Notes: generated from the letters alone by a model not told the origin. 64,000 nucleotides of DNA from Niallia endozanthoxylica (GCF_008710145.1 NZ_VYKL01000031.1:1-64000); one strand, 5' to 3'; positions 36,066-45,007 are shown, counted from the stretch's first letter. A program made the numbers and translations.

Positions 36066-36094
36066 GTCAGGACATGCGCCTGGCTTTTTTTTTT
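36065..36094 (+). terminator. Rho-independent terminator
   Basis: AGTCAGG / CCTGGCT stem followed by a long T run immediately after the AEC gene stop. Confidence 0.85.
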
Positions 36095-36248
36095 CATGAA
36101 TTTAATGTACAAAATAGATTTATTAGATTTAATGTTTATTTTAAACTTTAAATCTTTTATGCATTATACTTTCTAAATATTTACCCTAGTAATATATTAT
36201 TTTAACATTAAATCAATATTAAGAATTGTCTAATAATATTAGTAAAAT

Positions 36249-36263
36249 TTGGAAGCGTTTTAA
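36249..36263. promoter_or_regulatory. Candidate CcpA cre site upstream of citM-like gene
   Basis: TTGGAAGCGTTTTAA fits the WTGNAANCGNWNNCW consensus at all but one defined position. It lies 20 bp before the TTG start of the citrate transporter gene. B. subtilis citM is known to be repressed through CcpA. Confidence 0.5.
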
Positions 36264-36282
36264 ACGAAGGAGGGTGATTGTT

Positions 36283-37593
36283 TTGTTAGCGATTTTAGGC
36301 TATGCAATGGTTTTAACGTTTATGTTTTTAATTATGACTGGCAGACTATCCGCATTAATTGCACTAATACTGATACCATCTATTTTTGCAATCGCAGGCG
36401 GCTTTGCTCCAGAACTTGGACCGATGATTCTTGAAGGAATTGGTCAGTTGGCTCCTACAGGGGTTATGCTGATGTTTGCAATTCTATATTTTGGAATTAT
36501 GATTGATGCCGGTTTATTTGATCCGGTGGTAGGGAAAATCTTGGCATTTGTTAAAGGGGATCCTGTAAAAATTGTTATTGGTACTGCGGTACTGGCACTA
36601 GTGGTATCACTTGATGGAGATGGAACGACTACCTATATGATAACCATTTCTGCTATGCTTCCGTTATACCAGCGGTTAAAAATGAATCCATTGATTCTGC
36701 CGGCCATCGCGATTATCGCTGTTGGGGTTACAAACCTTACTCCTTGGGGAGGACCGACAGCAAGAGCTGTAAGTGCCCTCAGTGTAGATATGTCAGAAGT
36801 TTTTGTTCCCATGATTCCAGCTATGCTGGGAGGTGCGGCTTTTGTCATTCTCGCTGCATATATTCTTGGAACTAGAGAACGTAAGCGTGTTGGAGTACTA
36901 GAATTACCTGATTTGCGCCAACAACAAACCTTAGCTATACAAGAAACAGCAGCTACTTTAGACGCACCTAATTTTAAACGGCCAAAATTATTATGGGTAA
37001 ACTTTGGTTTAACTGTTATTCTTTTAGTTTTACTCGTCATGGGCGTTATGCCGCTCCAAGTATTATTCATGCTGGCATTTGCGATTGCAATTATTATTAA
37101 TTATCCAAACCTAAAGGATCAAAAAGATCGCATTCAACATCATGCAGGTAATGTGCTTGCAGTAGTATCCCTTGTATTTGCAGCAGGTGCCTTTACAGGA
37201 ATTCTATCAGGGACAGGGATGGTTGATGCTATGGCGAATAGTCTTGTAACCATCATTCCAGATGCAATGGGACCTTATTTACCAATTATTACAGCCATCA
37301 TTAGTATGCCATTTACCTTTTTCATGTCTAACGACGCGTTTTATTTTGGAATGCTTCCCATTATTGCCGAAGCGGCTACAGTGTATGGCATCGATCCGAG
37401 TGAAATTGCTCGTGCCTCTTTAATAGGCCAGCCTGTACATCTATTAAGCCCGCTAGTTGCTTCTACCTATCTACTGGTTGGAATGTCAAAAGTAGATTTT
37501 GGAGAGTTCCAAAGATACACATTATTATGGGCAGTAGGAACTTGTATGGCCATGCTGGTTGTTGCCATTCTAATTGGAGTCATTTCCATATAG
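36283..37593 (+). CDS. citM: CitMHS-family metal-citrate/H+ symporter
   Basis: 436 residues, about 11-12 membrane helices. The start M-L-A-I-L-G-Y-A-M-V-L-T-F-M, D-G-D-G-T-T-T-Y-M (family motif, about residue 105) and F-F-M-S-N-D-A-F-Y-F-G-M-L-P in the C-terminal half are typical of CitM/CitH. It imports divalent-metal-complexed citrate with protons. The TTG at 36283 is 9 nt after AAGGAGG; an upstream TTG-initiated frame from 36226 would span that site and the cre site. Order citM-citS-citT-yflP parallels the B. subtilis citrate locus. Confidence 0.9.
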   Translation: MLAILGYAMVLTFMFLIMTGRLSALIALILIPSIFAIAGGFAPELGPMILEGIGQLAPTGVMLMFAILYFGIMIDAGLFDPVVGKILAFVKGDPVKIVIGTAVLALVVSLDGDGTTTYMITISAMLPLYQRLKMNPLILPAIAIIAVGVTNLTPWGGPTARAVSALSVDMSEVFVPMIPAMLGGAAFVILAAYILGTRERKRVGVLELPDLRQQQTLAIQETAATLDAPNFKRPKLLWVNFGLTVILLVLLVMGVMPLQVLFMLAFAIAIIINYPNLKDQKDRIQHHAGNVLAVVSLVFAAGAFTGILSGTGMVDAMANSLVTIIPDAMGPYLPIITAIISMPFTFFMSNDAFYFGMLPIIAEAATVYGIDPSEIARASLIGQPVHLLSPLVASTYLLVGMSKVDFGEFQRYTLLWAVGTCMAMLVVAILIGVISI

Positions 37594-37604
37594 AGAAATG
37601 TTTT

Positions 37605-37632
37605 GGACCAGAGTATACAAGCTCTGGTTTTC
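37605..37632 (+). terminator. Rho-independent terminator
   Basis: ACCAGAG / CTCTGGT stem followed by TTTCCTC, after the citM-like gene. Confidence 0.65.
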
Positions 37633-37819
37633 CTCATTTGCACTTATTAAATTTCACATTGTACACTTAAAATATTGGCTTTGTTAAATAATATCGTTGA
37701 TTTTTGACTCCATCTAAGATGAAATGTTTATTTCATACAGATGAGACAAAAATCCGGCTTATCTACATAGTTCTTTAACACAGCTAAGACATTAAATTGC
37801 TTCTATATAAAGGATGCGT

Positions 37820-39433
37820 ATGAACAGAAAGACGAAAATATCATTGCAAACAAAAATTCTAACCTTAATTAGCTCATTAATTCTACTAGTTATTGTCCTT
37901 CTTGCTGCTATTTTTTCTTATTTACAGGCGCTTGAGACGAAAAGACATGTTGAACAGTTGTCATTACAGGCTGCAAAGTCAGTTGCGTTAATGCCAGCCG
38001 TTATCTCAGCATTAGATACTGAAAATCCCTATGAACATATTAGTCCAATTGCCTTAAAGGTAAAAGATGAGATTCAAGCGGCAGATATTATTATCGAAAA
38101 CAGAAACACAATTGTATATTCTTCTTCTAAAGAACTAATAGGGGGCCAGTTGAATACTAAATCTAATTTTCGTGCTCTCATCTTTGGAGGAACATATATA
38201 TATGAAGATTTCGATTCAGAGGAGCCCGCTTTATTTGGTACCGTTCCTATAACCGAAGGTTTTGGAAAATATGACAAAGTGACAGGGACGGTAACGGTAA
38301 AGTTTTTAAAAAAGGATGTTTATAAAAATTTATTTAATCAAATTAAGACCATTATTGTTTTTTCCATTATGGTTTTGATTATTGGAATCATTGGCGGCAT
38401 CTTTCTAGCTAGAAGTATAAGAAAAGATACGCTTGGATTAGAGCCCCATGAAATTGCTTCATTATATAGGGAAAGAAATGCGATGTTGTTATCTATACAT
38501 GAAGGTGTCATTGCTATTGATGAGAAGGGAATGGTTTCAATGATTAATCATTCTGCTTATGAAATGCTCCATCTCCATGATGGAAGTATAGGACTTAGCA
38601 TTGAACAGCTCATTCCTGATCAACCTATCATTGATGCGATTCTATCGGGCAAAGAAATAACAAATGCTGAGATTCATATCATTGATAAAATTTTTATCTT
38701 TAATATTACCCCTATTGTGGAAGATGGGAAAAGACTAGGAGTTGTAGCAAGTTTTCGAGATAAAACGGAATTAAAAAATTTAATGGACACGATTAGCGAA
38801 GTTCGGAGTTATTCAGAAGGATTACGTGCACAAACACATGAATTTTCAAACAAATTATATCTGTTATCTGGCTTACTTCAGCTAGGTAGATATAATGAAG
38901 CGATTGATTTTATTCAAAAAGAATCTAAGATTCATCAAACACAAAATCAAATCCTATTTTCACAAATCAAAGATCCAAATGTGCAGGCTATTCTTCTAGG
39001 AAAACTAGGAAAGGCTTCCGAAAAGAAGGTTCAACTTGAAATTGATCCAAATAGTTCAACAAGTATTCTTCCGTCACATATTGAATTGTCTCATTTAGTA
39101 ATCATTATTGGAAATTTGGTGGATAATGCCTTCGATGCGGTTAAAGATCAAGTAGAAAAATGGGTATCTTTTTCTATTACCGATATAGGAAATGATATCA
39201 TAATAGAAGTGATTGATAACGGTAGAGGAATAGATGATTCTCAGATTGAGCTATTGTTTTCCAAAGGATTTTCTTCAAAAGGAGAAAACAGAGGATATGG
39301 TCTTTATAATGTCAAAGTAGTCTTGGATTTTTTAAAAGGATCGATTGAAATCAGTCAAAATCAAGGTGGCGGTGCCATCTTTACTGTTTACCTGCCAAAG
39401 AATGATGAAAAACGAGGGAGTAATATATGTTAA
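37820..39433 (+). CDS. citS: CitA/DcuS-family sensor histidine kinase
   Basis: 537 residues. Transmembrane segment about 15-38, extracytoplasmic PAS-like (sCache) citrate/dicarboxylate sensor domain about 40-165, second transmembrane segment about 170-195, cytoplasmic PAS about 215-320. A SpoOB-type dimerisation helix contains H-E-F-S-N-K-L-Y-L-L-S-G-L-L-Q-L-G (phospho-His about 350), followed by an HATPase domain (N-L-V-D-N-A-F-D-A, D-N-G-R-G-I, G-Y-G-L-Y). The ATG at 37820 is placed 5-6 nt after AAAGGA. It senses carboxylate and phosphorylates the overlapping response regulator. Confidence 0.9.
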   Translation: MNRKTKISLQTKILTLISSLILLVIVLLAAIFSYLQALETKRHVEQLSLQAAKSVALMPAVISALDTENPYEHISPIALKVKDEIQAADIIIENRNTIVYSSSKELIGGQLNTKSNFRALIFGGTYIYEDFDSEEPALFGTVPITEGFGKYDKVTGTVTVKFLKKDVYKNLFNQIKTIIVFSIMVLIIGIIGGIFLARSIRKDTLGLEPHEIASLYRERNAMLLSIHEGVIAIDEKGMVSMINHSAYEMLHLHDGSIGLSIEQLIPDQPIIDAILSGKEITNAEIHIIDKIFIFNITPIVEDGKRLGVVASFRDKTELKNLMDTISEVRSYSEGLRAQTHEFSNKLYLLSGLLQLGRYNEAIDFIQKESKIHQTQNQILFSQIKDPNVQAILLGKLGKASEKKVQLEIDPNSSTSILPSHIELSHLVIIIGNLVDNAFDAVKDQVEKWVSFSITDIGNDIIIEVIDNGRGIDDSQIELLFSKGFSSKGENRGYGLYNVKVVLDFLKGSIEISQNQGGGAIFTVYLPKNDEKRGSNIC

Positions 39434-40113
39434 AGGTACTTATTGCAGAAGATGACTTTCGTATTGCGCAAGTAGAGGAGCAGTTTTTGAGGAAGGTTAC
39501 CGATGTTACGCTAGCGGGGAAAGTCCTCAATGCCAAGGAAACGATGGAATTTCTAAGTAAAAATGAAGTTGATTTATTATTATTAGATATTTACATGCCA
39601 GATGAATTAGGGACAGAACTCTTACCTAAAATTAAATCCCACTATCCAAAGCTAGATATCATCATGGTTACGGCAGCGACTGAAGTAGAAATGCTGCAAA
39701 CAGCCCTTCAATACGGAATAACCAACTATTTATTAAAGCCGGTGACAATGGAAAAGTTTATTGAAGCGATTGAGCAATATAAAAGGAAGAAAACTCTGAT
39801 AAAAAACTATAAAGAAGTTGATCAGTCTATAGTGGATTTGTATTTCGGAAATGGGATGAAGCTAGAAAATGAACAAAAGACCTTGCCTTCTGGTATTGAT
39901 CAAATAACATTACAAAAAGTTAAAAGCATTTTAGAAGAATGTACGGATGGGATTTCAATAGAAGAAATGGGCGGGAAAATGGGGGCCTCCCGAACAACGG
40001 CAAGAAGATATCTAGAATATCTTGTGTCCATTAATATTTGTCAAGCTGAACAAGAGTATGGCATTGTAGGACGTCCAGAAAGAAGATATTATCTAAAAAA
40101 TAATAAAAAGTAA
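39427..40113 (+). CDS. citT: CitB/CitT-family response regulator
   Basis: 228 residues. Receiver domain with E-D-D (8-10), phospho-Asp in L-L-L-D-I-Y-M-P (about 54), Thr in V-T-A-A, and K-P-V; a C-terminal HTH with S-R-T-T-A-R-R-Y-L-E-Y-L, the DNA-binding signature of CitB/DctR-like regulators. It overlaps citS by 7 bp and the receptor gene follows at once. Expected to activate the citM-like promoter in response to citrate or a related acid. Confidence 0.92.
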   Translation: MLKVLIAEDDFRIAQVEEQFLRKVTDVTLAGKVLNAKETMEFLSKNEVDLLLLDIYMPDELGTELLPKIKSHYPKLDIIMVTAATEVEMLQTALQYGITNYLLKPVTMEKFIEAIEQYKRKKTLIKNYKEVDQSIVDLYFGNGMKLENEQKTLPSGIDQITLQKVKSILEECTDGISIEEMGGKMGASRTTARRYLEYLVSINICQAEQEYGIVGRPERRYYLKNNKK

Positions 40114-40124
40114 TGAGGAAATTT

Positions 40125-41102
40125 ATGCAGATTAAATGGCTAGGCATACTATGTCTTCTGCTAGTTTTTATTGCAGGATGTACAAAAGATATTTTTAATG
40201 AGAAAGAAGTAGCGGAAGAGGAACAGATTACCATTGTTGTACCTAGTTCTAAAGGGGGCGGCTGGGATATTACAGCCCGTGCCATGCAGAGTATATTGAC
40301 AAATAAGAAGATTATTAACCAGCCTATTGAAGTAATAAACATTATTGGGGAAGGTGGAGAGCAAGGCTGGAAATACGTCAGCAGTCAAAAGGGACATGTA
40401 CTGGCGATGAATTCTAGTTTGATTATTACCAATCATTTACTTGGTAAAAGCCAATTAACTTACAAGGATTTTACTCCCCTTGCGACATTGGCTTCAGAAT
40501 GGGAAGTTGTGATTGTAGCTAAGGATTCAGAATTTGAAAATGCTCGGAACTTAATGGCTCATTTGAGGAATCATATCCGCGGATATGAAGTAGGGGTTTC
40601 TCCGAGACTCGGAAATAATGATCAGCTTTCATTTGTATTGGCGGCTAAGATAGCAGGGTTACACCCAAAAGAGCTAGATTTTTATGTATATGAAAATAGT
40701 GCTGAGGTAGTCGACGCCCTTCTCCGGAAGGAAATTGATGTTGCGACCATGTCCTTATCTGAAGCGAAGAAATATTATGATTTTAATCAAATTAATATCC
40801 TTGCCATTTCATCTAATAAACGTTTGGAGGAATTTCCCGAGATTCCAACATGGAAGGAACAAGGGTTTAATGTTGTTCTTCAGCATTGGCGTGGTGTGAT
40901 GGGATCGCCAGGAATGAAAGAAAGTGAAGTAGCTTATTGGGATGAGGCATTATCAAAGATGACAGAAACAGTAGAGTGGGAAAGGACGCTTAAAAAATAT
41001 AACTGGACTTCTTTTTATAATGATAGTGAACAGACTAACCTCTTCTTAAAAGAACAAAGCCGGTATTATGAAGAATTAATGGATCCTTTTCTGAGCCAAT
41101 AG
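40125..41102 (+). CDS. yflP: Orphan TctC/Bug-type solute-binding lipoprotein, YflP-like
   Basis: 325 residues. Signal peptide with lipobox F-I-A-G-C (Cys about 19), then V-V-P-S-S-K-G-G-G-W-D-I-T-A-R-A, the classic TctC signature, and G-E-G-G-E-Q-G-W-K-Y. No TctA or TctB membrane partner is present. In B. subtilis the equivalent yflP gene adjoins citST, and such lone receptors may present ligand to the kinase. The ATG at 40125 is 5 nt after GAGGA; an ATG at 40113 overlapping the citT stop is possible but poorly placed. Confidence 0.88.
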   Translation: MQIKWLGILCLLLVFIAGCTKDIFNEKEVAEEEQITIVVPSSKGGGWDITARAMQSILTNKKIINQPIEVINIIGEGGEQGWKYVSSQKGHVLAMNSSLIITNHLLGKSQLTYKDFTPLATLASEWEVVIVAKDSEFENARNLMAHLRNHIRGYEVGVSPRLGNNDQLSFVLAAKIAGLHPKELDFYVYENSAEVVDALLRKEIDVATMSLSEAKKYYDFNQINILAISSNKRLEEFPEIPTWKEQGFNVVLQHWRGVMGSPGMKESEVAYWDEALSKMTETVEWERTLKKYNWTSFYNDSEQTNLFLKEQSRYYEELMDPFLSQ

Positions 41103-41266
41103 AATGAAAGAATTCCCCCATAAACTTAATGAACGAAATGTCTATATTAATTTTAATACATTAATTTTTCAAATTATTTACTAGTTATTTGAAAAGTTCT
41201 ACAATAACGATTGACTGATATAAATATTATTACTGTCTATAAAAAGATTGGGGGATTTGTATTTAC

Positions 41267-41425
41267 ATGTGGATTTTAACTTCTTATTCTGATAATGAGA
41301 TTACTATGTTTGAATTTGAGGACGAAACAGAAGCGAAGGAATCATATAATCGCATGAAAGGGACGAAAATTCTTTCTCAAGTTATTTATTATAACGATGA
41401 TATTTTTGCCGCGGCTTCCGTTTAA
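41267..41425 (+). CDS. Small hypothetical protein (52 aa)
   Basis: ATG at 41267 with a GGGGGA about 12 nt upstream; the protein begins M-W-I-L-T-S-Y-S-D-N-E and ends D-I-F-A-A-A-S-V. The composition (amphipathic, acidic middle F-E-F-E-D-E-T-E-A-K-E) and a clean terminator 78 bp downstream suggest a real gene. It resembles short Bacillus proteins of unknown function. No motif supports a role. Confidence 0.6.
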   Translation: MWILTSYSDNEITMFEFEDETEAKESYNRMKGTKILSQVIYYNDDIFAAASV

Positions 41426-41502
41426 TTCATTCGTATAGTTTGCCGATTACAAAACAAATAGAAAAATGCATTCTTTACGAATCTTTTCGTATACAAGGTT
41501 TT

Positions 41503-41529
41503 GGCTGTCCATGTTGACAGCCTTTTTTT
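41503..41529 (+). terminator. Rho-independent terminator
   Basis: GGCTGTC / GACAGCC stem followed by T7, after the 52-residue gene and before the GntR operator cluster. Confidence 0.85.
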
Positions 41530-41549
41530 AAAATAAAACCATACGAAGA

Positions 41550-41579
41550 TTGACAGGTATAGTGTATTAAGGATATAAT
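41550..41579 (+). promoter_or_regulatory. Sigma-A promoter overlapping the first GntR-type palindrome
   Basis: TTGACA (41550-41555), 18-bp spacer, TATAAT (41574-41579). The -10 lies inside the palindrome at 41563-41582. It would give a leader of about 280 nt before the GntR gene. TTGACT (41677)-TATGAT (41702), 19-bp spacer, is a weaker downstream alternative that overlaps the fourth palindrome. Confidence 0.6.
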
Positions 41580-41836
41580 ACATGGCATAAGGTGTATTAT
41601 ATCCTTAATACATTTAGAGGGTTCGTATGAGAATCTCTATCGTGCCGTTAATGTATTAATCCTTTAGTACACATTGTTGACTCATTTTTTTATCGCAAGT
41701 GTATGATAGGGTTAATACAGTTGCCGCATTTAAAGAAAGTGATTTATCTTTGAGTTTTTTTAAAATGTAAAAAACTACAGATGCTTGGTCAGCGAAAGCA
41801 ATTTTTTTGCCCTTACTGTATTAACCACTTAATACA
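41563..41836. repeat. Cluster of five 8-4-8 palindromes (TGTATTAA-N4-TTAATACA type)
   Basis: Copies at 41563-41582, 41593-41612, 41652-41671, 41700-41719 and 41817-41836. The last is perfect (TGTATTAA-CCAC-TTAATACA) and the others have one to two arm mismatches. The first two together also form a perfect 20-bp inverted repeat with a 10-nt spacer. They lie just upstream of the GntR gene at 41863, so they are most likely its operators. Confidence 0.75.
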
Positions 41837-41862
41837 AAGATGAACATTTAGGAGTTGGGTTT

Positions 41863-42237
41863 ATGGAGGCGAAGTTTAACAATCGGGATCCGGTTTACGT
41901 ACAAGTTATTCGGCATTTTAAAGAACAAATTGCCAAAGGGTACTTTGAACCGGGGCAGGAAATTCCGTCAAGAAGGGAACTAGCGAATAAGCTGAAGATT
42001 AATCCAAATACGGCGCAGCGGGCGTACAAAGAAATGGAGGAACAAGGGTTGATTTTTACAGAGGGGAATTTACCAAGCCGCATCACAAAGGATGACAAGC
42101 TTCTAAAAAGAGTACGAGAGGAATTGATTTTAGAAGCAGTTGATACATTTGTTCACTCTGTTCGGTCCATTAATGTACCGCTTTCGGAGGTCTTGAATCT
42201 AGTGAAGGATCAGTATGAAAAAGAAATTAAGGAATAG
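41863..42237 (+). CDS. GntR-family regulator, YtrA subfamily
   Basis: 124 residues. Winged helix with D-P-V-Y-V-Q-V-I-R-H-F-K-E-Q-I, P-G-Q-E-I-P-S-R-R-E-L-A and the recognition stretch K-I-N-P-N-T-A-Q-R-A-Y-K-E-M-E. Short helical tail, no large effector domain. AGGAG start context. It leads a four-gene operon with an ABC ATPase, a permease and a membrane-anchored protein. The cluster of palindromes directly upstream suggests autorepression with cooperative binding. Confidence 0.9.
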   Translation: MEAKFNNRDPVYVQVIRHFKEQIAKGYFEPGQEIPSRRELANKLKINPNTAQRAYKEMEEQGLIFTEGNLPSRITKDDKLLKRVREELILEAVDTFVHSVRSINVPLSEVLNLVKDQYEKEIKE

Positions 42238-42248
42238 GGGGGAATCTG

Positions 42249-42938
42249 GTGATTGAAGTAAAAAATGTGACAAAGAAGTTTGGCAAGAAGAATGTGTTAA
42301 AGGGAGTTTCTTTTACTGCTGAAAAAGGAGAGATTACTTGTCTAATCGGAATAAACGGGGTGGGTAAGACCACCATTATGAAAGCCATCATGGCTTTAAC
42401 ACCGATAGACGGCGGAGACATTTTGATTGATAGTGAAAAAATTCGTAAAGAAAGTTATGAAAAGATCACCTTTATCCCTGATACGATCACAATGCCTCCT
42501 TCTATGAAAATAAAAGATGCCTTTATGTTTATGGCTGACTTTTATGGAGGCTGGAATCAGTTGAGGGCCAATGAATTACTCCAATTTTTCCGGTTGAATG
42601 AGAATGACCGTATTTCCGAACTGTCGAAGGGGAATACCGCAAAGGTAAACCTGCTGCTAGGACTTTCACTTGATGTCGATTATATCTTAATGGATGAACC
42701 GTTTTCAGGAATTGATATTTTTAGCCGTGAGCAAATTGCAGAAGTCTTTACTAGTCATTTAATAGAAGATCGCGGTGTAATCATCACTACTCATGAAATC
42801 AATGATATTGAACATCTAATAGATAAAGCGGTATTGATTGATAATGGTGTTGTTTTAAGGGAGTTCAATACCGAAGAAGTTCGAGAACAGGAAGGAAAAT
42901 CGGTGATCGATGTTATGAGAGAGGTGTATAAAGGATGA
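42249..42938 (+). CDS. ABC transporter ATP-binding protein of the second GntR operon
   Basis: 229 residues: Walker A GINGVGKTTIMK (about 36), signature L-S-K-G-N-T-A, Walker B Y-I-L-M-D-E-P-F-S-G-I-D, H-loop T-T-H-E-I-N-D. Same degenerate L-S-K-G signature as the ATPase at 14178, but about 70 residues shorter because the C-terminal extension is missing. GTG start with GGGGGG upstream. Overlaps the permease gene by 4 bp. Confidence 0.9.
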   Translation: MIEVKNVTKKFGKKNVLKGVSFTAEKGEITCLIGINGVGKTTIMKAIMALTPIDGGDILIDSEKIRKESYEKITFIPDTITMPPSMKIKDAFMFMADFYGGWNQLRANELLQFFRLNENDRISELSKGNTAKVNLLLGLSLDVDYILMDEPFSGIDIFSREQIAEVFTSHLIEDRGVIITTHEINDIEHLIDKAVLIDNGVVLREFNTEEVREQEGKSVIDVMREVYKG

Positions 42939-43765
42939 ATCGGTTTTTAAAATTAGTTCATTTTGAGTTTCAGCGATTTATAAAGCTGTACCTCGTGTTA
43001 ATGGGAGTCATTATTCTTTTACAATTCATTGGCGTAATGGTTGAGTCACAAAACTATTTGAAGCAAGTGAATGAACATATACATAAGGGCTTAATGCCAA
43101 AGGAACAGTTTATCGAGCAATTTGGGACCTTTTCTTTTTTGCAGATTGCCCATTCCTTTTGGTTTATGGGGCCGATTGCCCTTTGTATAACCGCATTAAT
43201 GATTTACGTTTTTTTTATATGGTACCGTGATTGGTTAGGGAAAAATACCTTTATTTATCGTCTGTTCATGCTGCCGACATCACGCTTGAATGTTTACTTT
43301 GCAAAGGCGGCAGTGATTTTGCTTTTTATTTTTGGACTTTTGGCCATCCAACTGCTATTAATGCCGATTGAAAACAGAGTATTACAGTGGATGGTTCCAA
43401 ATGAGTATTTTAACATGCTCTCAATTAATGAAATAATAAATATTGATTATTTAAGTATCATATATCCACCCACCTTTATTGAATTTATTCTTTATTATGG
43501 GGGTGGAATGATTGCGGTTTTCATTGTGTTTACAGCAATTTTGTTTGAACGTTCCTTCCGTCTCAAAGGGATTATATATGGCATTCTATATACTGGTTTA
43601 TCCAGTGTCATTTTTTTAGCTCCTATATTAGTCAATCAATTATTGCTTGAAGACTACTTTTTCCCATTGGAAATATTTTTCATGGAAGTAGTTATGGGTC
43701 TCATTGTTTTAGCAGGTGCCATATGGACTGCTCGTTTTTTATTAAAAAATAAAATAAGAGTGTGA
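42935..43765 (+). CDS. ABC transporter permease of the second GntR operon
   Basis: 276 residues, about six membrane helices with a long first extracytoplasmic loop (about 40-75). ATGA overlap with the ATPase. No substrate motif. Part of a putative envelope-stress or peptide exporter by analogy with YtrA-regulated systems. Confidence 0.8.
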   Translation: MNRFLKLVHFEFQRFIKLYLVLMGVIILLQFIGVMVESQNYLKQVNEHIHKGLMPKEQFIEQFGTFSFLQIAHSFWFMGPIALCITALMIYVFFIWYRDWLGKNTFIYRLFMLPTSRLNVYFAKAAVILLFIFGLLAIQLLLMPIENRVLQWMVPNEYFNMLSINEIINIDYLSIIYPPTFIEFILYYGGGMIAVFIVFTAILFERSFRLKGIIYGILYTGLSSVIFLAPILVNQLLLEDYFFPLEIFFMEVVMGLIVLAGAIWTARFLLKNKIRV

Positions 43766-43780
43766 TAGGAGTTGGTAAAA

Positions 43781-45007
43781 ATGAAGCGATATTGGAAAAT
43801 TACCTTTCTTTGTTTCCTATCAATCATCGTCATTGCAACTTTTTATATTCAATCCAGCTTAGCTGGACAAAATCATATACGAGTTGAACTGGAGAAAGTA
43901 AAGGGCAGCGAGAAAGAAGTAACGGATCTCATTTTATACGGAGATTACGTCGTCGGTAACATATACCAAGGATTACAAATCACAAGTGAGGAAACCATTC
44001 AGCTGAATAATCAATCGTTCTTACAAAGATTGTCAATCAATCGATTTGCCCCTATGTTTAGAGAGCTAATGAAGGATTACAAAGACTTCATGCGCAGCAA
44101 AGAATTAAACTATAATAGCTTTTATGAAGATAAAAATCTATTAGCTTATGCGAATGTGAAGGGAGATTTTAATGAATATCCAGAAAGTGAAATCACCTTT
44201 GATATTGAGGTTTTCAATAAAAAGCCAGAAGAAAAGAAATCCTTTGAGGTTGAAGTACCAGAAAAGGAAAAGTATAGCTGGATGCATGTGGAAGATGTTC
44301 TTGTTGTAGATGAAGTATTAAAAGTATTGGTCCGCGGATTTGAAAAAAATGGAGGAGAGAAATTACGGGTCTATACCTTTCAGGTGAATGAGAAAAAACT
44401 AACAGGAAATGAAACGATTGTGTCCTCTCAATCGGGTGAAAACAGCTGGACAGAAATAAGTTTGAACATTGATTATAACTCTATTCAACCACAAGACTAT
44501 CACCACCTTATAATCAAGAATACATTTGAAGCTCAAGAGGTGCAAGAGAATGGTGAGGTGTTGTCTTATAATGGTGAACCAACATTAGTTTCCAATGAGA
44601 TGTTTATTTACGATTTAGGAAATAGTCAATTAAAAAAGCTAACAGTCCCTGAGAAAGTGTTGAAATCAGTCAATTCGAGTATTTTTCATTCTACCCTTTT
44701 TGTTTATACGACATCAGCGACTGGTGTAGAAGTCCAATCATATGATATCGAAAAGGATGAATGGGGTGAAAAACGGACATTTGATTTACCTCAAGTGAAG
44801 GATAGTAAAGAGCATCCATTTATAAAATTAATGCATGGAAAAATATATATGATTCAATCAACGCAATTAGGACATACCTTATTGATAGGGGATTTAAAAA
44901 CAGGAGAATCTTTATATGAAGGAAAACTAAATGTTATTAAACAAAGTGAAAATCACGAAGAATATCGGATGTATTTTAATGAAATAGAGATTCTATCAAA
45001 AAAGTAA
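43781..45007 (+). CDS. Membrane-anchored extracytoplasmic protein of the second GntR operon
   Basis: 408 residues. One N-terminal membrane anchor or signal segment (about 7-27) is followed by a large soluble domain with repeated strand-rich blocks that could form a beta-propeller-like fold (E-K-Y-S-W-M-H-V-E-D-V-L, Y-D-I-E-K-D-E-W-G-E-K). The start at 43781 is 9 nt after AGGAG; a TTG at 43772 abuts the ribosome binding site. No known family recognised; operon membership suggests a sensor or substrate-handling partner of the ABC transporter. Confidence 0.7.
   Translation: MKRYWKITFLCFLSIIVIATFYIQSSLAGQNHIRVELEKVKGSEKEVTDLILYGDYVVGNIYQGLQITSEETIQLNNQSFLQRLSINRFAPMFRELMKDYKDFMRSKELNYNSFYEDKNLLAYANVKGDFNEYPESEITFDIEVFNKKPEEKKSFEVEVPEKEKYSWMHVEDVLVVDEVLKVLVRGFEKNGGEKLRVYTFQVNEKKLTGNETIVSSQSGENSWTEISLNIDYNSIQPQDYHHLIIKNTFEAQEVQENGEVLSYNGEPTLVSNEMFIYDLGNSQLKKLTVPEKVLKSVNSSIFHSTLFVYTTSATGVEVQSYDIEKDEWGEKRTFDLPQVKDSKEHPFIKLMHGKIYMIQSTQLGHTLLIGDLKTGESLYEGKLNVIKQSENHEEYRMYFNEIEILSKK

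Noticed and set aside
41563-41836. CRISPR-like array
   Set aside because: The repeats are short palindromes at irregular spacing (30, 59, 48, 117 bp) with no cas genes; they fit operators better.
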